Assembly (NCBI RefSeq): GCF_029936995.1
Contig: NZ_JAPYRE010000002.1
Location: 496,001 to 560,000, forward strand
Origin: Henriciella sp.
GTDB taxonomy: Bacteria > Pseudomonadota > Alphaproteobacteria > Caulobacterales > Hyphomonadaceae
Direction: 5' to 3'
Length of the DNA: 64,000 bases
The translations under genes were made by a program, and so were the position numbers. Below are positions 8,610 to 17,467 of this stretch, piece by piece (position 1 is the first letter of the stretch; the number at the start of each line of letters is the position of its first letter). Under the pieces are notes generated by a model. The model was given only the letters and a program-made list of their open reading frames with translations. It ran no database searches and was not told the origin of the DNA.

Positions 8610-10250
8610 TCAGCCTTCCGTGAGCGGATCAGCCGGCAGCAGCTTTTGAAGTGTTTCCAGGCGGTCGGCTTCCCCGGCGGGCTTGTCCCAGCGGATGCGA
8701 TTGATACGTGGAAAGCGCATGGCGAGGCCGGACTTGTGACGCGGGCTGCGTTGCAGACCCTCGAAGGCGATCTCGAGCACCAGCCCCTTATCCGCTGTGG
8801 CGGTCACGGCCCTGACGGGTCCGAACCGGTCGATCGTGTTTTCACGGACGAATTTGTCGAGTTGTTTCAGCTCCTCGTCGGTGAACCCGAAATAGGCCTT
8901 GCCGACAGGTGTCAGCTCATCGCTCTCTTCGCCCGCGCGCCAGACCCCGAAAGTGAAATCCGAGTGGAAACTCGACCTGCGCCCATGCCCGCGCTGAGCG
9001 TAAAGCAGCACCGCGTCGACCAGAAACGGATCCTGCTTCCACTTGTACCATGGGCCTGTCGGTCGACCGGCCTGATAGACGCTGTCCCAGCGTTTCAGCA
9101 TCAGCCCTTCGATTTCAGGTGCTGGCGGCCTGTTGCGGGCTTCCTCAAGCGCTTCAAGCGTTGTGATGGGCACCAGCGGCGACAGGTCTATTCGCTCGCT
9201 GGCGAGACGTCCGACAAAACCTTCAAGCCGCCTGCGCCGTTCGCGGAAAGGCAGCGGGCGCAGGTCTTCATCGCCTTCCACCAGAAGGTCATAGGCGCGG
9301 ATGAAAGCCGGACGGGTCTCCATCTGTTTCTTCGTGACCGTCTTGCGATTGAGACGTTGCTGGAGCTCATTGAAAGGAGCGACCTCGCCATTCGGCGCGC
9401 GGATCAGGAGCTCGCCATCGATGGCGGCCTCGAAATCCATGCCTGCCAGAACATCGGGGAAGGTATGGGAGATGTCGTCGCCGGTTCGGGTATAGATACG
9501 ACGCGTACCTTTCTCTGAGACCGCCTGAACGCGGATGCCGTCATACTTCCATTCCGCTGCAAAGACAGCCGGGTCGATCATGGCAGGATCAATCGCATCC
9601 GGATCATCCCGCTTGTCCTTTGTCACCAGTGGATGTGCCAGCATGACGGGCCTGTACGGTGCGGCAATGTCAGGGGATGGCTTGTCCGCCTTGCCTTCAA
9701 GCCAGTCGAAGAGGCTCTCATAGGGCGCTTCCAGCCCGTGCCAGATTTCCTCGATTTCTGCAGGCGCGATGCCTCCCATCTCGGCAAGGGCCACTTTCGT
9801 CAGACGGGCAGACACGCCGATCCGCAGGCCGCCAGTGACCATCTTGATCAGCGCCCAGCGGCCTTTCGGATCGAGCTGGTCGAGCCATCCGGCCACCAGC
9901 TTCTCGCCTTCTGCGCGGGTGGCGCCAAGCAGTGTCTCGACGACATCCTCTATGGGCGGGGTCCGGTTGGCGCCATGCGACCCCGGCCAGATCAGGCTGG
10001 CAGTTTCTGCGAGGTCCCCGACATAATCATAGGAGAGACGGAACAGTTCATGATCAGTGCGCGCCTCGACCAGCTTGCGGATCGTGCCGGCTTTCACGGC
10101 TGGCAGGTCCAGCTCTCCCGTCAGAACTGCGAGCGCCCATCCGCGCGCAGGTGTGTCCTGGGTCGAGAAATAGTTCACCAGAAGCGCGATCTTGCCATTG
10201 CGTGACGGGGTCAGTATCAGCCGCTCAAGAAGGTCGGAGAAAGCCTGCAT
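8610..10250 (-). CDS. ATP-dependent DNA ligase of the Lhr/Exo/Lig repair set (546 aa)
   Basis: Motif I, EWKYDGIRVQ, holds the lysine that takes up AMP, in the middle of the protein near residue 230. EGLMLKRWDS (motif IV) and WYKWKQDP (motif V) follow, then an OB-fold. The N-terminal 200 residues are the helical DNA-binding domain of the larger ligases. Start and upstream exonuclease stop overlap as TGATG, so the two are translationally coupled. In other bacteria this ligase is clustered with an MBL exonuclease and an Lhr-Core helicase and linked to DNA damage response; both partners are nearby here. Confidence 0.93.
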   Translation of the reverse strand: MQAFSDLLERLILTPSRNGKIALLVNYFSTQDTPARGWALAVLTGELDLPAVKAGTIRKLVEARTDHELFRLSYDYVGDLAETASLIWPGSHGANRTPPIEDVVETLLGATRAEGEKLVAGWLDQLDPKGRWALIKMVTGGLRIGVSARLTKVALAEMGGIAPAEIEEIWHGLEAPYESLFDWLEGKADKPSPDIAAPYRPVMLAHPLVTKDKRDDPDAIDPAMIDPAVFAAEWKYDGIRVQAVSEKGTRRIYTRTGDDISHTFPDVLAGMDFEAAIDGELLIRAPNGEVAPFNELQQRLNRKTVTKKQMETRPAFIRAYDLLVEGDEDLRPLPFRERRRRLEGFVGRLASERIDLSPLVPITTLEALEEARNRPPAPEIEGLMLKRWDSVYQAGRPTGPWYKWKQDPFLVDAVLLYAQRGHGRRSSFHSDFTFGVWRAGEESDELTPVGKAYFGFTDEELKQLDKFVRENTIDRFGPVRAVTATADKGLVLEIAFEGLQRSPRHKSGLAMRFPRINRIRWDKPAGEADRLETLQKLLPADPLTEG

Positions 10251-11278
10251 CAGGTATCTTCCTCCTCATAACCGACCAGCCGGAGCGGCCTTGCCTTGCG
10301 CCCTTCCAACTCAGCCCAGCGGACCAGCGCGTCCTCGCGGCCGTGCGTAATCCAGAGTTCTTCCGGATCGACTTCGCGCACCGTGTCAGTCAACTCGTCC
10401 CAGTCGGCATGATCGGAGATGATCAGCGGCAGCTCGACGCCGGACTGTTTGGCCCGCTGGCGTATGCGCATCCAGCCACTGGCGAAGCAGGGCAAGGGGT
10501 CCGGGAAGCGCCTACCCCACTTGTCATGGAAGGAAGATGGCGGGCCGAGCACGATCTTGCCGCGAAACCGCTCCTGTGCGCCACGTTCCGATGTCTCCAG
10601 CGTGGCGGGCGCCAGTGGCCCAAGCTCAACGCCATGATCCTCATAGAGCTCGCATAGTTTCTCAAGCGCGCCGTGGATGTAGAGGGTTTCGTCATAACCG
10701 GCTTCACGCAGATGCTTGATGACGCGCTGGGCCTTGCCGAGCGCATAGACGCCGACAAGGTGCGTTCGCTCTGGCAGCATCTCCACGCTGTCGAGTAGCT
10801 TGGCGATCTCGCCTTCAGTCTCCGGGTGCTTGAAAACCGGCAGGCCGAATGTGGCTTCCGAGATAAAAACATGCGTTTCCGGCACAGGCTCGAATGCCTG
10901 GCAGGTCGGGTCGCGCCGGCGTTTATAGTCCCCGGTGCAGACCATGCGCAGGCCTTTCCACTCAACGACGGCCTGCGCTGATCCCAGCACATGCCCGGCT
11001 GGGGAAAACCAGACGGTCACACCGTTTACCTCGACCGCTTCGCCATATTCCAGGGCCTGCGTCGTTCCGGCGAAGTCCTCGCCATAGCGGGACGCCATGA
11101 TGGCGAGCGTCTCGGGTGTGGCCAGGACATGGTCGTGGCCCGCCCGTGCATGATCTGCATGGCCATGGGTAACCACTGCCCTGTCCACTGCGCCACGGAC
11201 GGGGTCGATATAGAAGTCCCCGGGTGGGCAGTAGAGGCCCTTCGGGGTTGGTTTCAGCAGCAGGTCAGGCCGGATCAT
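10250..11278 (-). CDS. Ligase-associated MBL-fold DNA exonuclease (342 aa)
   Basis: This is a metallo-beta-lactamase/beta-CASP type nuclease. THGHADHARAGHD is the HxHxDH metal motif and GDYKRRRDPTCQAFEP gives the aspartate and the family-specific region; LIISDHADWDEL and ITHGRED supply the late histidines. It normally pairs with the ATP-dependent ligase, to which it is coupled through TGATG. The long reading frame runs to 11455 and would overlap the divergent serine hydrolase; homology begins at MIRPDLLLKPTPKGLYCPPG, so the start at 11278 is preferred although its ribosome site is weak. Confidence 0.9.
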   Translation of the reverse strand: MIRPDLLLKPTPKGLYCPPGDFYIDPVRGAVDRAVVTHGHADHARAGHDHVLATPETLAIMASRYGEDFAGTTQALEYGEAVEVNGVTVWFSPAGHVLGSAQAVVEWKGLRMVCTGDYKRRRDPTCQAFEPVPETHVFISEATFGLPVFKHPETEGEIAKLLDSVEMLPERTHLVGVYALGKAQRVIKHLREAGYDETLYIHGALEKLCELYEDHGVELGPLAPATLETSERGAQERFRGKIVLGPPSSFHDKWGRRFPDPLPCFASGWMRIRQRAKQSGVELPLIISDHADWDELTDTVREVDPEELWITHGREDALVRWAELEGRKARPLRLVGYEEEDT

Positions 11279-11397
11279 CTGTCTGATATAGGACGGCTCG
11301 TGCTTTTTCGACTGCCTTGTTTCTGCCGCTTCTGCATGTGACAGACTGATGTCTTTTACGCCGGAAACGTATCCGGGGGAAGTTAAGGGAGCTTGAT

Positions 11398-12873
11398 TTG
11401 CAACGTATTTTTGCTTGCGCACTGGCCGCAGCGCTTCTCCTGCCGACGACGGCAACCGCCCAGGAAGGCGGTGAGACCGAAATCATGAAGCGCGCGCTCG
11501 CGGCAGGTTACAAGGCGCTTTTCACCTGTTCGGCCACCTTCACGGCAGACCAGTCCCGCTCAGAGATAGAAGCCAATGAACTTGATGGCATCTACCTTGA
11601 TTACCGTGAGCCTATGCGCAGCGTCTCAGAAGCCAATATCCGGGACCGGACGCGTACGGTCGCTGTGCGTTATGCACGCGGGGAGCCACCACGGATTGCA
11701 GCCTGGCGCTCGGGATTTGGGTGTTCGCTTCTTCCCATCGGTGCGGACCCGCAATCGGCTGACCGGCTGCCGCGTTTCAGTGGTGGGGTCGAACGCAAGA
11801 CCAGCGATGCGTCGACCGCGATCGGTGCGAATGTGAGCCTGGTCGAAGCGTCGGCTTACCAGAGACGTCTGGAACCGGCTGTCAGCTTTGCCTTTGATGG
11901 CAGCACATATGGCCAGGACACCCGCACCAGCGCCGTCGTCGTGGTGAAGGACGGTCAGTTGATAACAGAGCGCTATGCGCGGGGCATTGATGCCACAACG
12001 CCCCAGCGCACATGGTCAGTCGCAAAATCCCTCTCGGCGACGATCATCGGTGCGGCCCTGGAGCAGGGCATGATGGAACTCGACTATCCGGCTCTTGTCC
12101 GTAACTGGACGATGGGGGGCGATCCGCGCCGCGAGATTACGCTCAGGGATGTCCTTCAGATGGCCAGCGGACTTGATTCCGGTGAGGCTGGTAACCGGAC
12201 GGACCGGACCTATTTTGGCGGCGCGCGTGTTACGGATACGGCCATCGTAAACCCGCTGGAGGTCAGCCCCGGCACACGGTTCAAGTATGCCAACTACGAC
12301 ACCCTGTCAGCCATGCGTGGTCTTCGGGAGGCGATGGATGATGACCGTCTCTACTGGCGCTTTCCCTATGAGGCCGTTCTCTGGAAGATCGGCGCCCTGA
12401 ACACGACGCTGGAGACCGACTGGGCCGGGGACTTTGTCTCGTCGAGCCAGGTCTGGATGACCGCGCGCGACATGGCCCGGCTTGGCCAGCTCTATATCCA
12501 GGACGGCATGTGGGGAGATGAGCGCATCCTTCAGAAAGGCTGGGTCGACTTCGTGTCAACGCCGGGGCCAGCCCAACCGGACCGGAGTGATCCGGACTCT
12601 TTTGGGTATGGTGGAAGCTTCTGGCTGCTCGACCGGTTTGACGGTATCCCCAGTGATACTTTTGCCGGGATCGGCAATCGTGGACAGTATCTCGTCATCG
12701 TCCCGTCGCGGGGGCTCGTCATCGTGCGGCGCGGCTATGATACCGCTGAAGGTGGACGCTTCGACATTGTCTCGTTCACACGCGATGTGATCTCGGCAAT
12801 AGATTTTGGCGATACCGACCGTCTGGACGCCCAGATGCGCGCCTCCGAAGCCGAGGCTGAGTATAACGACTAG
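11398..12873 (+). CDS. Secreted serine hydrolase, beta-lactamase/class C fold (491 aa)
   Basis: A signal peptide (MQRIFACALAAALLLP, cleavage after TATAQ) directs it to the periplasm. TWSVAKSLSATIIG carries the S-x-x-K nucleophile motif and FKYANYDT the Y-x-N motif of class C beta-lactamases and DD-peptidase-like esterases. The start is TTG at 11398, preceded by TAAGGGAG at the right distance; no better ATG is in frame. It diverges from the exonuclease and lies 42 bases before the Lhr-Core helicase, separating two genes that are normally neighbours. The substrate is unknown; esterase or peptidase are both possible. Confidence 0.85.
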   Translation: MQRIFACALAAALLLPTTATAQEGGETEIMKRALAAGYKALFTCSATFTADQSRSEIEANELDGIYLDYREPMRSVSEANIRDRTRTVAVRYARGEPPRIAAWRSGFGCSLLPIGADPQSADRLPRFSGGVERKTSDASTAIGANVSLVEASAYQRRLEPAVSFAFDGSTYGQDTRTSAVVVVKDGQLITERYARGIDATTPQRTWSVAKSLSATIIGAALEQGMMELDYPALVRNWTMGGDPRREITLRDVLQMASGLDSGEAGNRTDRTYFGGARVTDTAIVNPLEVSPGTRFKYANYDTLSAMRGLREAMDDDRLYWRFPYEAVLWKIGALNTTLETDWAGDFVSSSQVWMTARDMARLGQLYIQDGMWGDERILQKGWVDFVSTPGPAQPDRSDPDSFGYGGSFWLLDRFDGIPSDTFAGIGNRGQYLVIVPSRGLVIVRRGYDTAEGGRFDIVSFTRDVISAIDFGDTDRLDAQMRASEAEAEYND

Positions 12874-12915
12874 GCAGGCATCGCAGAGCGGCAGTGTCCG
12901 CGCTATGTAAGAGGC

Positions 12916-15549
12916 ATGCCGGATGCTGCCCCGCCTGAACAGACACTGCCGGACCGGTTCCGGGACTGGTTTGAGGGCCGTGGATGGACGCCGCGTGCCC
13001 ACCAGCTCGACCTGACGGCGACGGCCCTGCAGGGTGATAGTGCGCTACTCATCGCCCCGACGGGCGGAGGCAAGACGCTGGCAGGCTTTCTGGCAAGCCT
13101 GATCGAACTCTCCGGCGAAAATGAAACAGCAGCCCTGAGCCCAATCCATCGCGAAGGCACTCGCCGGAGCGGGGATCAAACACAGGATCACCTGAGCCCA
13201 ATCCATCGCGAAGGCACTCGCCAGAGCGGGGACCAGACGAAAAAACGCCCGGCCCTGCACACTCTCTATATCTCGCCCCTGAAAGCGCTGGCGACCGATG
13301 TTGAGCGTAACCTCAACACACCGGTCGCCGAGATGGGCCTCGATACCCGGATCGAGTCACGTACGGGGGATACGCCACAATCCAAACGGCAGCGCCAGCG
13401 CGCTAATCCGCCGGACATCATGCTCACGACACCGGAGCAACTCGCCCTCTTCATAGCCTCAGAACATGCCGCTGATTTCTTCGCAGATCTGAAATGCGTC
13501 ATTATCGACGAAATTCACGCCATAGCGGCGTCCAAGCGTGGTGACCTGCTCTCGCTCGGGCTGGCGACACTGGCTGAATGGGCACCAGCCTGTCGCTTTA
13601 TCGGCCTGTCAGCAACAGTGCGTGACCCGGCGCAGCTCGCCGGCTGGCTGCCGGAGCGGGCGGGCCGAGAAACGAAACTTCTCCGTGCCGAGGGCGGGAT
13701 AAGCGCCGATATCGGCATCATGGTCTCGCGCGAGCGAATTCCCTGGTCGGGCCATTCGGGACGTTTTGCCGTGCCGGAGGTGTACGAAGCGATCAGGGCC
13801 AGCGACATGGCGCTCGTCTTCGTAAATACGCGCAGCCAGGCCGAACTTCTCTTCCAGGAATTGTGGCGGGTGAACGAGGATGCCCTGCCCATTGCGCTTC
13901 ACCACGGCTCACTGGCGCGTGAGCAGCGCCGTAAGGTCGAGGCGGCCATGGCAAAGGGGGTGCTCAAGGGTGTAGTCTGCACCTCAACGCTCGATCTTGG
14001 TATCGACTGGGGCGGGGTCGACCTCGTGATCCAGATGGGCGCGCCCAAGGGGGCCGCGCGCCTTCTCCAGCGCATCGGGCGGGCCAATCACCGCATGGAT
14101 GAGGCAAGCCGCGCGCTTCTGGTGCCGACGAACCGGTTCGAGATTCTTGAGTGCAGGGCCGCTGAGGCGGCCGTCGAAGCCGGTGAGATTGATGGCGAGC
14201 CCATGCGTACAGGGGCGCTCGATGTGCTTGCCCAGCACATCATGGGCCGGGCCTGCGGAGAAGGGTTCGAACTGGACGCCCTCTATGACGAAATACGGCG
14301 CGCTGCGCCATATGCCGACCTTGACTGGGAAACCTATGAACGCGTCGTCGATCTCGTCGCCACCGGCGGCTATGCGCTGACCACTTATGACCGTTTCCAC
14401 CGGATTGTGAAACGCGATGGGCTCTGGCGCGTACGCACGCCACGTGATGCCCAGCAGCACAGGATGAATGTCGGCGCGATCGTTGAAGCGCAACTGATGA
14501 ATGTTCGCCTGGCGAGCTTTGCCGGAAAGAAAGGCCAGCCCGCAGGCGGCCAGGATACAGCATCGGTGCGCGGAGAGCAGCGTGCGATCCGGGCCGGACG
14601 CAAGCTGGGAGAGATCGAGGAATATTTCATTTCGACTCTCACGCCGGGCGACACATTTCTCTTCGCTGGCGAAATCCTTCGCTTCTTGGGTGTTTCGGAG
14701 CTCGATGTGCTCGTCACACGCGCGAAAACCGACAAGCCCGCCATTCCCTCCTATAATGGCGGCAAGTTTCCGCTCACCACCTTCCTTGCTGAGCGTGTGC
14801 GCCAGATGATCCACGACCCCGATGAGTGGAGCGGTCTGCCAGACCAGGTACGCGAATGGTTCGAGGTGCAGCGCGAGAAGTCGGACATTCCACCCCCGGA
14901 TCATCTGCTTGTCGAAACCTTTCCACGCGCGGACCGGCATTACCTCGTCACCTATCCTTTCGAGGGACGCCTGGCCCACCAGACGCTCGGCATGCTGCTG
15001 ACGCGGCGTCTTGAACGGGCAGGCGCCAAGCCGCTCGGTTTCGTCGCATCGGAATATGCCCTGGCCGTCTGGGCGATGGACGATCTGTCTGGCATCGACA
15101 TGGATGAACTGTTCCACCCGGACATGCTGGGCGACGACCTGGAGGCCTGGCTGGACGAGAGTCCGCTGATGAAGCGCACCTTTGCCCAGTGCGCGCAGAT
15201 CTCGGGCATGATCGCCCGACGCCTGCCCGGCAAGGAGAAGACAGGCCGTCAGGTCACATTCTCGACCGACCTCATCTATGACGTACTCAGGAGCCATGAG
15301 CCCGATCACATCCTGCTTCAGGCTGCCCGTCAGGATGCGGCCACCGGCCTGCTCGATATACGCCGCCTGTCTGACATGCTGACCCGTATACGCGGCAGGA
15401 TTGACCATCGCGCACTTGAGCGGATCAGCCCTTTTGCCGTGCCGGTCATGCTGGAGGTCGGCCGCGAACCTGTGAATTCTGAAAGCGCGGCCGAGGCGAT
15501 CATGCGGGAGGCGGAATCGGACCTGATCCGCGAGGCAATGGCGCGTTAG
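12916..15549 (+). CDS. Ligase-associated DEXH helicase, Lhr-Core type, with in-frame repeat insertion (877 aa)
   Basis: This is a 3'-5' superfamily 2 helicase of the Lhr-Core family that works with the ligase and exonuclease ending at 8610 and 10250. Motifs: IAPTGGGKTLAG (Walker A, about residue 46), YISPLKALATDVERNL, VIIDEIHAIAASKRGD (DEIH, about 197), GLSATVRDP, then QRIGRANHRM in the second RecA domain, and a winged-helix/Lhr C-terminal part. Between Walker A and YISPLKALA there are about 40 extra residues made of two copies of LSPIHREGTRRSGDQT, encoded by a tandem 57-base repeat. Relatives have only a short linker there. The frame stays open, so the protein is probably functional. Its 3' end overlaps the convergent acyl-CoA synthetase by 4 bases. 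Confidence 0.93.
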   Translation: MPDAAPPEQTLPDRFRDWFEGRGWTPRAHQLDLTATALQGDSALLIAPTGGGKTLAGFLASLIELSGENETAALSPIHREGTRRSGDQTQDHLSPIHREGTRQSGDQTKKRPALHTLYISPLKALATDVERNLNTPVAEMGLDTRIESRTGDTPQSKRQRQRANPPDIMLTTPEQLALFIASEHAADFFADLKCVIIDEIHAIAASKRGDLLSLGLATLAEWAPACRFIGLSATVRDPAQLAGWLPERAGRETKLLRAEGGISADIGIMVSRERIPWSGHSGRFAVPEVYEAIRASDMALVFVNTRSQAELLFQELWRVNEDALPIALHHGSLAREQRRKVEAAMAKGVLKGVVCTSTLDLGIDWGGVDLVIQMGAPKGAARLLQRIGRANHRMDEASRALLVPTNRFEILECRAAEAAVEAGEIDGEPMRTGALDVLAQHIMGRACGEGFELDALYDEIRRAAPYADLDWETYERVVDLVATGGYALTTYDRFHRIVKRDGLWRVRTPRDAQQHRMNVGAIVEAQLMNVRLASFAGKKGQPAGGQDTASVRGEQRAIRAGRKLGEIEEYFISTLTPGDTFLFAGEILRFLGVSELDVLVTRAKTDKPAIPSYNGGKFPLTTFLAERVRQMIHDPDEWSGLPDQVREWFEVQREKSDIPPPDHLLVETFPRADRHYLVTYPFEGRLAHQTLGMLLTRRLERAGAKPLGFVASEYALAVWAMDDLSGIDMDELFHPDMLGDDLEAWLDESPLMKRTFAQCAQISGMIARRLPGKEKTGRQVTFSTDLIYDVLRSHEPDHILLQAARQDAATGLLDIRRLSDMLTRIRGRIDHRALERISPFAVPVMLEVGREPVNSESAAEAIMREAESDLIREAMAR
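13134..13247 (+). repeat. Two tandem 57-base hairpin repeats inside the helicase gene
   Basis: Units start at 13134 and 13191, each opening CCTGAGCCCAATCCATCGCG and differing at only a few positions over the first 45 bases. The period of 57 bases is 19 codons, so the reading frame is kept. Each unit has nested complementary arms, ATCC/GGAT, CGC/GCG and GGC/GCC in the first copy. A third copy lies at 34328 outside any gene and a decayed one at 34625. Confidence 0.85.
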
Positions 15550-17342
15550 AAGTGTTTCCCGCCAGCCGTTATCTTGGTGTACTCCTCCGGTGTGAGCCGG
15601 ACATACTGACCTGTTTCCGGATCGGCATACCACACCGGGTCTTCGACTGTATCTGGATCATACCCGTCAGCCGCCAGGTCGACCTTGCGATACTTGAAAG
15701 TGCCGGTTGTGGCGGCTTCCTGCTGTTCGCGGATAAAGACCGGAATGGCATATCTCGGAAGATGCGCGGCGAGACTGTCGAGCAGGTGCTGGTAATCGAG
15801 ATAGCCGTTCGTCGTAACAGAGGCCATTCCGGCCTTTCCGTCGCTTCCCGGTACAGGCACGCCATAGACATTCGCGGTCTGCACGCCGGGCACGCGGGCC
15901 AGTGCATCGGCCACCTGATTGGTCGAGACGTTTTCGCCCTTCCAGCGGAACGTGTCACCCGCCCGGTCCACGAAATAGACATAGCCATGCTTGTCCTGGC
16001 GCATCAGGTCGCCCGTACGAAACCAGCGGTCGCCCGGTTCGAAGACATCCTTCAGGATCTTCTCTTCTGACGCTTCCTCGTCGCGATACCCCTCGAAGCG
16101 TGTGGTCGTATCGCTGCCAATGCGGCCAATGGCTTCGCCGACCTCGTTTGTCCCTGTCCGTACGCAATAGCCGTTCTCGTCACGCACGGGGGTGCCCGTG
16201 ACAGGGTCGAATTTCACGAAGGCGACGTGCTGGTACTGCTTGCGGGCGATCGGCGGAACGCGCCCGCAGGAGCCCGGCTGGCTGTCATAGTTCATGAACT
16301 TCACATTGCCTTCCGTCGAACCGTAGAACTCCACGATCCGCGACACACCGAACCGGTCGGAAAACGTGTTCCAGATATCGCTGCCGAGCCCGTTGCCGAA
16401 TGCCGCGCGGACCTTGTGCTGCCGGTCGCCGGGCTGGGCGGGCTGATTGACGAGATAGCGGCAGAGCTCGCCGATATAGGCAATTATGCTCACTTCATGA
16501 TCCCGGCAATCCTGCCAGAAGGCCGATGCAGAGAACCTGCGGCGCAGCACCACCTCACCCCCCGTCTGGAAGGCGATGCCGACAGCACACAGCCCGCCCG
16601 TGGCATGGTAAAGTGGCAGCGTCACATAGGTCCGGTCCTCGCTGGTTGCCTTGCAGGGGGCGATGAAGGTCCGTATCATTGTGCGCACCCGGGCATGAGA
16701 CATGTGTGCGGCCTTGGGCAGGCCCGTCGTCCCGGACGTGTAGATGTAGAGACAGGTCGCGTCGCTTGTCATCCGTGCCCGCGTGGACTTGGCCGGGCGC
16801 CGGTCAGGCTTCAGTTCGAGCACTTCGCCGAGTGAGTGCCCGAAGCTGCCGCCGAGACTCCAGACGGGCAGGGTGTCCAGCAGGCTTGAAGGCAGGGTCT
16901 GGACTTGTTCATCCTGTTCACTGCCCGTAATGAGAAGGCGGGCGTTCACGATACCGATGCTGTGGGCGAGGCTGTCGCCAGACAGGTTCGTGTTGACCAG
17001 CGCAGTCACGACACCGATCTTGGATAGGCCGAACCAGACAGCGATATATTCCGGGCAGTTCTCCATCAGCAGGGCGACCGTCTCGCCGCGTTTCAGGCCC
17101 TTCGAGAGGGCCCATTGCGCGATGCGGTTGGCGAAGCTGTCCAGCTCGCTATAGGTCATTTCCCGGCCTTCGAACCGGACGGCGGTTCGGTCGCTGAAGC
17201 GGTCGATGCAGGCTTCCAGGTCATCCGGCGCAAGCACATCCGGCTCGCGTGAAACCGGATCGAGCCAGCCCTTGACCCGCAACAATACATTCAGCGCGGT
17301 CCATTCGCGCCTGATCGCCTTGAACACGTCTACCACCATCAT
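15546..17342 (-). CDS. Long-chain acyl-CoA synthetase, FATP-like (598 aa)
   Basis: This is an AMP-forming adenylating enzyme that activates fatty acids to acyl-CoA. IYTSGTTGLPKAAHMSH is the P-loop signature of the family, EFYGSTEGN the adenine-site motif, and WFRTGDLMRQDKHGYVYF plus DTFRWKGENVSTNQV the hinge region. The layout and the C-terminal YKYRKVDLAADGYDP resemble the very-long-chain/FATP subgroup. It diverges from tesB across 125 bases. The neighbouring beta-oxidation genes fit a fatty-acid role. Confidence 0.9.
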   Translation of the reverse strand: MMVVDVFKAIRREWTALNVLLRVKGWLDPVSREPDVLAPDDLEACIDRFSDRTAVRFEGREMTYSELDSFANRIAQWALSKGLKRGETVALLMENCPEYIAVWFGLSKIGVVTALVNTNLSGDSLAHSIGIVNARLLITGSEQDEQVQTLPSSLLDTLPVWSLGGSFGHSLGEVLELKPDRRPAKSTRARMTSDATCLYIYTSGTTGLPKAAHMSHARVRTMIRTFIAPCKATSEDRTYVTLPLYHATGGLCAVGIAFQTGGEVVLRRRFSASAFWQDCRDHEVSIIAYIGELCRYLVNQPAQPGDRQHKVRAAFGNGLGSDIWNTFSDRFGVSRIVEFYGSTEGNVKFMNYDSQPGSCGRVPPIARKQYQHVAFVKFDPVTGTPVRDENGYCVRTGTNEVGEAIGRIGSDTTTRFEGYRDEEASEEKILKDVFEPGDRWFRTGDLMRQDKHGYVYFVDRAGDTFRWKGENVSTNQVADALARVPGVQTANVYGVPVPGSDGKAGMASVTTNGYLDYQHLLDSLAAHLPRYAIPVFIREQQEAATTGTFKYRKVDLAADGYDPDTVEDPVWYADPETGQYVRLTPEEYTKITAGGKHF

Positions 17343-17467
17343 CGTTTGACGCGGCCTGCGATGCCGGGTTTTCTGTTAGTGCCCCGTTTCACCGCATGCC
17401 TGTTTTCACTTGCAAACCGGAATGCTAAGCGCGCGTGGTTAAAATCTGATGGGAAAGCCGATCAAAC

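Noticed and set aside
13984-15633. 549-residue minus-strand open frame
   Set aside because: It is wholly antisense to the helicase, whose motifs are unmistakable, and has no recognisable domain.
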